From assembly GCA_022495995.1 (NCBI GenBank), contig JAFEMH010000528.1, forward strand, positions 536,001-600,000: a DNA stretch of 64,000 nucleotides. Reading direction: 5' to 3'. The notes beneath the pieces are model-generated. The model made no database searches. It was not told where the DNA came from and saw only the letters and a program-made list of their open reading frames with translations. Position 1 is the first letter of the stretch. Each line of letters starts with the position of its first letter. Source of the DNA: Adenophora triphylla var. japonica. Taxonomy: Eukaryota > Streptophyta > Magnoliopsida > Asterales > Campanulaceae. Below, one piece after another: positions 55,941-64,000 of the stretch. Made by a program: the position numbers and the translations under genes.

Positions 55941-56619
55941 ATCACACCATTGTTTTGAAGTGTGAATAGTTTCATTCGCGAAAATGACCATTTTGCCCTC
56001 ACTATTCACTCTCTTTCCCATTTTGCCCTTTAAAAAAAAAAATTAAATTAATTTTTTTTTTTTTAAATTAATTTTTTTTTTTTAAAAAATAGTTTTAAAA
56101 AAATGTGGCCTTGGACACGGGCATATTTAAAAAAAAAAAATTAAATTAAAAAAAATTTAAAAAAAAAAAACAAAACAAAAAACGTGGCCTTGGACACTGC
56201 CAGGCTAGTATATATATAAGTCGGGTTCATCGTAGCCCCCTACTCCGAGTGATGATTATTTATGGTCGGAGCGAGGAGTATGATTTTAGTAGTGGGCCGA
56301 CTGGAGTATATATATATTTACGGCCTGAGCTCGAGCTCGCAAGATCGGCTCGAAGCCCGGAGGCTGGAACCCGGGAGATTGGAGTCTCAAGGCCGGAGGT
56401 CGCCGAAGAAGAGGAGAGAAGGTGGCGATAACATGCTTTGCTTTTATTTTGGCCACGGAGATCGGACGCGCGGCACGGTCGGATCTGCGGTCACTAGCCC
56501 GTATTCGTCTGGCAGGAAGAGAAGGTGGCAAGAACTGTAGCTTTTATCTCGGCCACCTCTTTTGGAGCCGAAGTTCAGATCCGGGAGTCACGGAGACTAG
56601 GAGTCACAAAGACTTGAAA
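55941..56619. other. Spacer between repeat copies, no gene seen
   Basis: A-rich and T-rich homopolymer runs, with AnnTGGCCTTGGACAC repeated at 56105 and 56184. From 56330 it is GC-richer with CGGAG/CCGGA phrases. Short open frames there lack any domain. Confidence 0.4.
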
Positions 56620-56985
56620 CCATTGATGACGCCACGACTGGGGGTGGCAAAGGTCAGCAGGAATTACGCCGCACCTCGGGCAAGATCCGCAAACAACATT
56701 GTTAGGGGTGCTGGGATTGCCCAGCTATAACCCTCGGGTGTAAGAATCGATCTATGTTTATTTTATAAACCGTATATGAGAGCTCTTTAGAGAGAGAGAT
56801 AGAGAGAGAGAGTGTGTAGAGATTCCAGCTTACCCACTTGCCTTTGGAGAGGGTTATAATATTTATAGGGATAAAATGTATAGGTGGCAATTTATACTGT
56901 CCCACCGTATATATTTGATATATGTGATATATGTGATATATTCATTTGTATGGGACGGTGTATATGTGTTTGTATAAATATATAT
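56620..56985. repeat. Unclassified dispersed repeat, copy 2 (MITE-free)
   Basis: Direct-orientation relative of 55250-55940, with a shorter GA run (56791-56812) and no Stowaway insert. It shares the GGGACGGTGTATATGTGTTTG end near 56953. Confidence 0.85.
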
Positions 56986-57029
56986 ATAAAAGTTTGAGTT
57001 CATCAATTTTTGCTTGATGTGTGTTTCCT

Positions 57030-57500
57030 CACGGAAAAGTGTTAGTTGTTGGTTTTATAAAGTGTCAATGTTAATGTTATTAAATGTCAATGAATATGTA
57101 TTTTAAGTGTCGATGCATGTGTGATTAGATGTTAGTATACGTGTAAAAAAGTGCCAGTATTAAAATAAAAAAATGTCACTGTAAAAAAGTGGCAATACAT
57201 GTATTGTTAAGTTACAGTGTAAAAGGAGTGCTAGTTTCAGTGGTAAAAAGTGCTAGTGTTTGTGTAAATAGTGTCAATGTAAAAGAGTGTCGGTACATGT
57301 ATTACTGCCAGTGTAAAAGAGTGTTATTTTAAGGGTAAAAAAGTGTCAGTGTTATTGTAAAAAAGTGTTGGTGTAAAATAGTGTCAGTGTATATATTATT
57401 AAGTGTCAATATAAAAAAATATTAGTTTTAGGGTCAAAAAGTGTCAGTTAATGTAGGAAAGACAATGAGCGAGGAAAGTCAGTGTATATGGATTTAAGTG
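57030..57500. repeat. Irregular GTGTCAGTGTAAAA-type repeat tract
   Basis: More than twenty imperfect occurrences of AAGTGTCAnTGTnnnnn at irregular spacing (about 20-35 bp), with AGTG(T/C)(C/T)AGTGT variants. It is an eroded minisatellite, not coding. Confidence 0.75.
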
Positions 57501-57755
57501 TCAGTGACATAAAAATAGTTTTTCCTTGAATTGAATGTAGAAAAAAATTAGTTTTTTATAAGATCAACTCCTATTTTAACTTAATTCATTTTCAAAAATA
57601 AGACCTAAAGTTGGATTATATTTAAGGCCCAAAAGACCAAGGCCCACTATAATAAGGGTCGGATCGGGTGTACAGATTTCAACAACTTGAACCGTAACGC
57701 CATTTTGGAATCGTCTCTATTGTAGCTTTCCGAAGAACCCTAGCGTGTAGCCAGG

Positions 57756-57791
<36 letters not shown>

Positions 57792-58241
57792 GCTACTCCG
57801 AAAATGATGCTGTTTAACCGATGAATCTCATGACTTTTGCTTAATGCTGTTGCACAATTTTCTATTTCGTTTCATTTTCGATCTTAATTTTGTATACTGT
57901 TCAATACAAAACCCTAGTTTTCTATCTCCCAGCTGTGAACTAACCATCTAAAGTTGGTCGACAGAAGTGCTCCTCTGTGTGTTTATAGCCAAATCAGTTC
58001 TCCTATTTCGTGATTTCTCTTTTGTTTGAGAAATCAAGTTTCAGTTTATATTTCTATTAGGAAGTTATGTTTGTCCTTTTAAGATGATTTGACTACTCAA
58101 CCTCGCCCGTGTCTGTACATTGTTGTTCTCTTAAAGTTTCAGTAGATAAATCCTAGGATTGTCTAAATTTTCTTAATTAGTTCTCTGCTTCAACGCTGTG
58201 GTTCCTTTTTTTCAAAGACTTGATGAGTGTTGGACTTATTA

Positions 58242-58339
58242 CTCCTTCCGCCCCATAAAGATGTTCCAAAAGATTGTTCTATTTTTAAACTTGTTAGGTT
58301 AAAATCATTGAACTTCCAAAAGTGTCAACCAAGGAAGAA

Positions 58340-58398
<59 letters not shown>

Positions 58399-58526
58399 AA
58401 ACCAAGGAATAAGAGGGAGTAATGGAGTAATAAATAAACCTCATTAAGGTTAGTAACATAAATGTAAATAGGTTGTTAAAATGTTTAAATAGAGTCAAAT
58501 GGACTATCATTGTGGGACGGAGGGAG
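58242..58526. mobile_element. Stowaway-type MITE with internal (GA)n
   Basis: CTCCTTCCGCCCCATAAAG...CATTGTGGGACGGAGGGAG, TA on the left at 58240-58241; the right TA is two bases off. An AG microsatellite (58346-58396) interrupts a duplicated CCAAnnAAGGAAnAAGAGGGA phrase. Confidence 0.75.
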
Positions 58527-58615
58527 AGTAGTATTTTAGAATCTGGTTATATGGTCGAAGAATGCTTGAGCATATACCTAGGCTGTTTTTATTGCACGTG
58601 GAGGGTAAAGTTGAA

Positions 58616-60021
58616 GAGAATTGTTATATAAACCCGTAAAATTGTTGAGTAAACCCGTAACCTACAAACTACAATTAAGCCATCAAATGAAATTACTTTT
58701 CTACCCCTAATTCATACCCCCATTACCCCACCTTCCTCCTCATCAATTTTTCACCCATCTTCCACACCTTCCCCATTTTTCACCATTAATCTCATCCTCT
58801 TCATTTCTTTTTGCATAAAAAATTACCCTCTCTCCCTTTCTTCCTACTCTCATTTCTCAAACATCAAAAAATCAATACCTCCCTATTCTCCTACATATAA
58901 ATTTGTTAAACTTTTTTTCGTTTTGCAAAAATTCAACAGTTCGGCCACACCCGCCGAAAAATATTGAAAAAGTTCCGGCCAAACCCTCGAAATTTTTAAA
59001 AAGTTCACTGGTTGTTTTTCTGGCCGCACGTCTTCGAATTTTTGTGTGTATGTGTGCTTAATTATTGAAGAATTATACTGATTCTTCGTCGTTGATTGAA
59101 AAATATTATTTTAATTTTTGGGGAAAAATAAACAAAGTAAGAACCTTTAGAAGAAAAGTAATTAAAAAAAATATTTATTTCGAGATAAAGAAAATATAAA
59201 TATTCAAATAGCTATAAATATTAGAACCGCATTAAAATTAAAATGATGTGTTAATGTGATTTCTCTGTATTATATATTATTTGGAATTATGTGGGTTTAA
59301 GGTTGTTTGATTTAATGAAGATGGTTAAAAGCCGAAAATTATCGGGTGTTATTTTGATGAATGAATTTAATGATGTATAAATAAATATGTTCAATGAATG
59401 TAGTCATCTTGTCGGATTCTTTTGCTAAATTAGCAATGAAGAAAGAAGAAAGAAATTATGGATGTGATACCAAAAATAAATGATTGCTCAAAATAACTTA
59501 GCTCTATTCTCGTGTCAAAACGATGTTATGTATCAAAATAACATGCCAAAATATTTGAAATTTTTTTCTTAATTACAAAAGTTCGGCAGATCGGGCCGAA
59601 CTTTTTTCAAGAAGTTCGCCAAGAGTGGCTGAACTTTTTCGTTCGGCCACTACCGGCCTTAACAGATCTACAATTTCGGTTTGCACCGGCCGAACCACCA
59701 CAAACCTGCACTTGAAACAAATTGAACCCAAAATTCTCAACTTGAAACATTAATCGAACGAATTAAACCATAGGAAGTAATTTTCGAACGAATTGCATCA
59801 AAATTACCTTATTTTACAATGCTCTCTCTAAAAATTTCTAATTTTCTCTCTTTCTCTCTCTAAAAATCTGATTGGGGTTAATATGGGTGGGTGGGTGTGG
59901 GGTGAGTGAGGATAAGGGAAAGGGGTATAAAGGGAAAGAGAGGGTTTATTTTAATTTTTGGGAGGTGGGTTTAATGTTACGGGTTTACTCAACAATTTTA
60001 CGGGTCTATATAACAATTCTC
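58616..60021. mobile_element. Non-autonomous Mutator-like element, 1406 bp, 9-bp TSD
   Basis: Terminal inverted repeats of about 46 bp (left 58616-58661, right 59976-60021) begin GAGAATTGTTATATA and continue ACCCGTAAAATTGTTGAG with one mismatch. They are flanked by perfect 9-bp repeats AAAGTTGAA (58607-58615 and 60022-60030), which is the MULE signature. The interior has GTTCGGCC/GGCCGAAC motifs near both sides and no transposase. Confidence 0.92.
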
Positions 60022-60903
60022 AAAGTTGAATGGATTTGAAAATTTTAGAGATCGTTTTTGATAATAGGGACTCTTTCCCAAAATAAATGACCCGTTGATT
60101 GGAAAAGAGAGGGAGTATGTACTAGTTGGCTATGTAGTTTCTGTAAATTTACATCTCTTGGTTACTGCTGTCATTCCTTTCATGCCAGAGAGTGTCTTCT
60201 AATTCTGGAAATGAGGGTGTAAATTGAGATTTTGTTTGCATGGGAAATTGTTCCTTTGCTAGATGGTTAAACACATTGTCACCAGCCTTCGGTAGTTAGA
60301 TTCGCATTCCGTGCTGTCAAGCTTAGTTTGTTTTCACTTTATTGCACAATGGACTCATCGATTGCTCTTGCAAGGTTACTTTTTTTTTTTTGTAGATTGC
60401 CTTGCCTTTATTACCTGTTGAAGAGCTCTCAATTTTAATTTGTCAAATAGTCAAATTCAGTAATCTGGAATTCTGGATAGAGATGAATGAATATGCAAAG
60501 CACAGGGACATGCAAATATGCTCGTAGGCGCACAAATGATAATGTTAGATGTTTCCTGGATGGTATACTGGTGTGTTAGATGAAATATTTTAGCAGTTTG
60601 TTCTCAGCACTGATAATAAATTTAAAGCTTTACATGTGATCCTCTTCCTGCCTTGTCTTTTATTGTAAGGATTCTTCTCCTGGATGAATGGGGACGTGGT
60701 TTCTTATTCTGTTTGCTGTAAAAATTCCGAACTTGAATCTCTGATATGTAACGAGTCATCATTTTGGATTCTTTTCACCAAGCGCGACTTCTAACTTTTT
60801 TGATAATTTATTCAACTTTTTATGACTATCTTTGCTGAGTTGGTTGGTATTTATTTCAGGAACAAAGCTGTAGAAGTTTGTTTATCTCGCTGTTTTCTTA
60901 GTC

Positions 60904-61931
60904 ATGATGAAACTGGGTGAAGGTGCTCTGTCTGTTATCGGTTCTAGGCCAATGGAATTGTCGGCTGCTCCATATAGTGGTTCTCATGCTTCTGGACCCC
61001 CTGGAAAACAGAGAACGTCAAGTTTAGAGTCCCCAATCATGTTGCTAACCGGTCATCAGAGTGCCATATACACCATGAAGTTTAATCCTGCTGGTAATGT
61101 TATTGCTTCTGGGTCTCACGACAGAGAAATATTTCTATGGAACGTACATGGTGAGTGTAAGAACTACATGGTTCTGAAAGGGCACAAGAATGCAATCTTG
61201 GATCTTCAGTGGACCGCTGATGGATCACAGATAATCTCAGCCAGCCCCGACAAAACCTTAAGGGCTTGGGATGTTGAAACAGGGAAACAAATTAAAAAGA
61301 TGGCAGAACATTCCTCGTTTGTGAATTCATGCTGTCCGTCCCGGAGGGGCCCACCTCTAGTTGTCAGTGGGTCCGATGATGGTACAGCTAAACTTTGGGA
61401 CATGCGCCAAAGGGGTGCCATCCAAACTTTCCCCGACAAATACCAAATAACAGCAGTGAGTTTTGCTGACGCTTCTGACAAGATTTACTCCGGCGGGGTC
61501 GATAACGAGATAAAAGTGTGGGACCTGAGAAAAACGAGGTTACCATGACACTTGAAGGTCACCAAGATATGATAACTGGAATGCAGTTGAGTCCTGATGG
61601 GTCCTACCTTCTTACCAATGGAATGGACTGCACACTTCGGATATGGGATATGCGTCCATATGCACCACAGAATCGTTGTGTGAAGATCATGGAAGGACAC
61701 CAACATAACTTTGAAAAGTACCTCTTGAAATGTGGTTGGTCGCCTGATGGAAGCAAGGTTACAGCTGGCAGTTCTGATCGGATGGTCTACATTTGGGACA
61801 CCACAACTCGTCGGATATTATATAAACTCCCTGGGCATACTGGATCGGTGAATGAAAGTGGTTTCCATCCCACTGAACCTATCATTGGATCTTGCAGTAG
61901 TGATAAACAGATTTATCTTGGGGAGATTTAA
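60904..61931 (+). pseudogene. SNRNP40: SNRNP40-like WD40 protein (U5 snRNP 40 kDa), single frameshift
   Basis: Intronless coding region matching the plant U5-40K/Prp8-binding protein from start to stop. The N-terminus holds SRPMEL and PGKQRTSSLESPIMLL. Seven WD repeats follow: SGSHDREIFLWNVHG, SASPDKTLRAWDVETG, SGSDDGTAKLWDMRQRG, SGGVDNEIKVWDLRK, TNGMDCTLRIWDMRPY, AGSSDRMVYIWDTTTR and a C-terminal SSDKQIYLGEI. One base is missing near 61534 (after DLRK), so the first frame ends at TGA 61546-61548 and the second runs to 61931. All else is conserved, so it is either a very recent pseudogene or a sequence error. Known role: a component of the U5 snRNP and tri-snRNP that contacts Prp8 in the nucleus. 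Confidence 0.9.
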
Positions 61932-61934
61932 AAC

Positions 61935-62599
61935 TGTAACGGAGTTGTATTCTTTTCATATAGAGGGTTCTGCATGGGCTGTTAACAGCAACTACTTGGA
62001 GGCTAGGTTAGGGTGTACGAGGTATCTCAACAATCGTAACATCTAATGTTTCTTAGCTTAATTTTGACAGGTACGTGCTGAATTACTCAATCGTAGACAT
62101 TGGTTGACATCATGGAGTATTGGTTATCCTGTTAGTTTTACTTGGTAAGAGGGTAATATAGTCTTGACTCTTGCGTATGAACTTGATATTCTCTTAAAAC
62201 GCTCAGATTATACTTTTGACCTTGTATTTGCACCCAGTGGTTTGAGTATGCAGATTGCAAATGAAGATGTGAGTAATTTTCTCACCTCTTTAGCGATTTA
62301 AGACCCGGTTTACATGTCTTATGGTGCTGTATACAAGTCTTGGTCTTAATTTTGTTGTGTGGAAGATTGTTATCGGATAGATGGAGGATTGTGATGGTAT
62401 TTTTCAGGTTTCTTTCTTGTAAGGTTTGTTTTAAAAAGTGGCCCCTTTTTCATAGGTATGCCCTGTGAATGAAGCTATTTGTGCTTTACTTGTGTTCTTG
62501 GTTTCATAAAAGTATATTCGGGGTTGAGTTTTAAACATACAATTTGAATGTATTTTTGAGCTGGTCACACTCGACTCTAATAGTACAACGGAGCCTAGC
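61935..62599 (+). other. 3' flank of the SNRNP40-like gene
   Basis: Probable 3' UTR and spacer. No second gene seen. Confidence 0.4.
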
Positions 62600-62769
62600 T
62601 CAATCATGGAAAACATGATTGTCCAACAAGGAGATGGTTGAGATTGGCTAGTGTTGATATTTCTTTCATTACGAAAGGTCAGGTGTTCAATCCACGCCAA
62701 ATGCACTTTCAAGTGTTCTTTTAATAGATTAAGTCGTTCATTAACTAAAAAAATAAAAAAATAAATAAA
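62600..62769 (+). mobile_element. Candidate tRNA-derived SINE
   Basis: A B-box-like GGTGTTCAATCC (62682-62693) follows, at tRNA-like distance, an A-box-like AGATTGGCTAGTG (62641-62653). The body ends in an A-rich tail (62748-62769). I could not identify the target-site duplication or family. Confidence 0.5.
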
Positions 62770-63013
62770 AGCGAAGTTGGTGCCCAAAAGTCGTTTATCA
62801 ATTAACTGTAAACATCATCTCTACTCAATGAATTTCTGCTACCTACTGTTGGTGCCCAAAAGTCGGGACTCGAGTAGCTGCCTCATTAACAAATAACGAA
62901 AATTTAAGTAGACAATCTTATTTTGTAGGATCAAAAATCACTGCAGACAAATGCCATTATATCAAAGTTAGCACTGGGATTATGCAAACAAAAATTTCTA
63001 AGCCTCACTTGTT

Positions 63014-63196
63014 TTAGTCTCTGATAGAAAGGGTAGCCTTCAATCTTCCAACAATATGTGGTAACGAATTTATGTTTTCTTCGACTGTCTGGTCAACACA
63101 AGACTCCAAATCTTTAGTGGCTTCAGTTTTAATCTTCTGGAGCTTGGCTGACTCAAATTTGTCTTGGCAAACCATTAGTGACCGATTCAGCCGTTC
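63014..63196 (-). CDS. Last exon of a FAM136A-like (DUF842) protein
   Basis: Minus strand, acceptor ATACAG before 63196, stop at 63016-63014, 60 codons. It starts ERLNRSLMVCQDKFESAKLQ, continues with TKDLESCVDQSVEENI and ends LPHIVGRLKATLSIRD. This is the conserved C-terminus of plant FAM136A/DUF842 proteins, including the paired Cys of the CX(n)C motif. These are small, probably mitochondrial intermembrane-space proteins of uncertain function. Upstream exons were not found before 64000; they may be beyond the window, or this is a gene fragment. Confidence 0.85.
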   Translation of the reverse strand, partial: ERLNRSLMVCQDKFESAKLQKIKTEATKDLESCVDQTVEENINSLPHIVGRLKATLSIRD

Positions 63197-63701
63197 CTGT
63201 ATTCATCACAACCAATTTTCAGATGAGCAATATAACAGTCTCTATGGCATTTAGAAAAGATTTTGCCAATGATAGCTGTAGAATTAACCCTAAATAACTT
63301 TCAGAGGTAAACATCAACACCACATATGTAACAGATTCCTTGAGAAAATTCCACTAACATTATTAAGATGCCTTCCAGAATTTGCTTTCCTTAACCTTTA
63401 AACAAATACGGAGTAGCTCTCAACAGTTTTTGTATTCAAGTAAAATGGAAAGTCAACTTCACCAAGTTTGGTATTAGCACATTTGGGACACGAGAAACGA
63501 TTTACCATGAGCAAGGAACACAAGGACAAGTTGTGAGGACAGAAGTTCAAAAGATGCCAAGTTAAAATGCTGCCAGAAAGACTACCCTTCATATCTTTAC
63601 CACTCTTCATTTGGCTAAAATAAAGAGTGACATAATGTACCATTATATGCAGAAAATCTCAACTCACAAAGAAACCAGCTTCTAGCTAAAATTAGATACT
63701 A
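63197..63701 (-). other. Probable intron of the FAM136A-like gene
   Basis: No further exon of the family was recognised. The open frame at 63398-63643 shows no homology that I can support. Confidence 0.4.
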
Positions 63702-63799
63702 CTCTCTCCGTCCCAAACAAATGTACAAAAAAATTCAAATTTGCTCTTGATCAAGAGCGAATTTGAAATTTTTGGACATTCATTTTGGGACAGAGGGAG
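63702..63799. mobile_element. Tiny Stowaway-like MITE, 98 bp
   Basis: CTCTCTCCGTCCCAAACAAA...TTCATTTTGGGACAGAGGGAG, TA at 63700-63701 and 63800-63801. The core has the perfect 16-bp palindrome GCTCTTGATCAAGAGC, also present in the copy near 49540. Confidence 0.88.
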
Positions 63800-63840
63800 T
63801 ATGTTATTACAGAGTAGCTTTTTTTTTTTTTACTATGTTA

Positions 63841-63928
63841 CTACCTCCGTCCCAAAATGAATGTCGGGAAAAATTTCAACAAGAGCAAATTTGAATTCTT
63901 TTTGGCCGTTCATATTGGGACTGAGGGA
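63841..63928. mobile_element. Tiny Stowaway-like MITE, about 88 bp
   Basis: CTACCTCCGTCCCAAAATGA...CATATTGGGACTGAGGGAA, a relative of the 98-bp element but with only half of the central palindrome (CAAGAGCAAATTTGAA). Confidence 0.75.
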
Positions 63929-64000
63929 ATGTTACTTTATTTGTGGGATAGCTCTGTGAGTGGGATCAAGTGAGTGCATGTTCTCCCTCCTATTCTAAGT

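Larger units (their letters stand above)
57690..60870 (+). promoter_or_regulatory. Probable leader exon and long 5'-UTR intron of the SNRNP40-like gene
   Basis: CGAAGAACCCTAGCG near 57733 and a CT-rich tract (57759-57786) look like a transcribed leader. The likely acceptor is TTATTTCAG|GAAC (about 60860), about 40 bp before the ATG. The inferred intron contains a Stowaway-type MITE with (GA)n and a Mutator-like element. The leader exon boundary is not fixed by the sequence alone. Confidence 0.45.

Noticed and set aside
56249..56540. GC-richer segment with three overlapping ORFs
   Set aside because: No conserved domain, frames open on both strands by composition, flanked by unclassified repeats.
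63398..63643. 81-residue minus-strand ORF with two Cys-x-x-Cys-like residues
   Set aside because: Does not match the FAM136A family, lacks a complete zinc motif and probably lies in an intron.

Overview
This is a stretch of plant nuclear DNA, almost certainly from a eudicot. The evidence is angiosperm-type Ty3/gypsy and Ty1/copia retrotransposons, many Stowaway-type MITEs, and three plant genes: a spliced SYP61-type syntaxin, a U5 snRNP 40 kDa WD40 protein, and the last exon of a FAM136A/DUF842 protein. I cannot name the species. No tRNA, rRNA, organellar or bacterial sequence was recognised.

The left 45 kb is a nest of transposons. Positions 1-4353 hold the 5' part of a degenerate Ty3/gypsy element on the minus strand. 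It abuts a broken hAT transposon (minus strand, 4437-5721 and 33377-34246). A 27.6 kb Tat-lineage Ty3/gypsy complex (element C, 5722-33376) is inserted into that hAT. Element C has gag, protease, RT-RNase H, a second RNase H and integrase on the plus strand. Between integrase and its 3' LTR it has a separate, intron-containing gene on the opposite strand (32222 down to 13428). That antisense gene is split by a further 15.8 kb: the LTR-like end of another element (A, 13664-15751), then a non-autonomous LTR element (B, 15752-29432) with a 2.2 kb LTR, a decayed gag, no pol, three minisatellites and its own decayed antisense coding region.

From 34 to 48 kb come a 390 bp hAT MITE with 8-bp TSD, a Helitron remnant (3' terminus at 35975, coding pieces to about 43990), and a Ty1/copia element (37854-43897, TSD ATATG) that split the Helitron and later lost its RNase H end and most of its 3' LTR. 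A second hAT-like MITE follows, then a compact 1.78 kb LTR element (45968-47750, TSD TTTTA) encoding one unfamiliar protein, and Stowaway MITEs.

The right 16 kb is genic. The SYP61 gene (coding exons 50513-53661) is intact, with an RTE-like LINE tail in intron 4. The SNRNP40-like gene (60904-61931) is intact except for one 1-nt frameshift. A 1.4 kb Mutator-like element with a perfect 9-bp TSD sits upstream of it, and a tRNA-derived SINE candidate sits downstream. The last exon of the FAM136A-like gene (63014-63196, minus) lies near the window edge. SYP61 acts at the TGN/early endosome, SNRNP40 in the spliceosome and FAM136A probably in mitochondria, so these are ordinary housekeeping neighbours rather than a pathway.

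The observations most worth a second look are: the spliced antisense gene in element C; arrays of palindromes with a CG-NN-CG core shared by unrelated LTR families, in two of them just upstream of the TATA box; self-complementary minisatellite units in element B; strong enrichment of GTCGAC in element C; and the novel ORF of the 1.78 kb LTR element.
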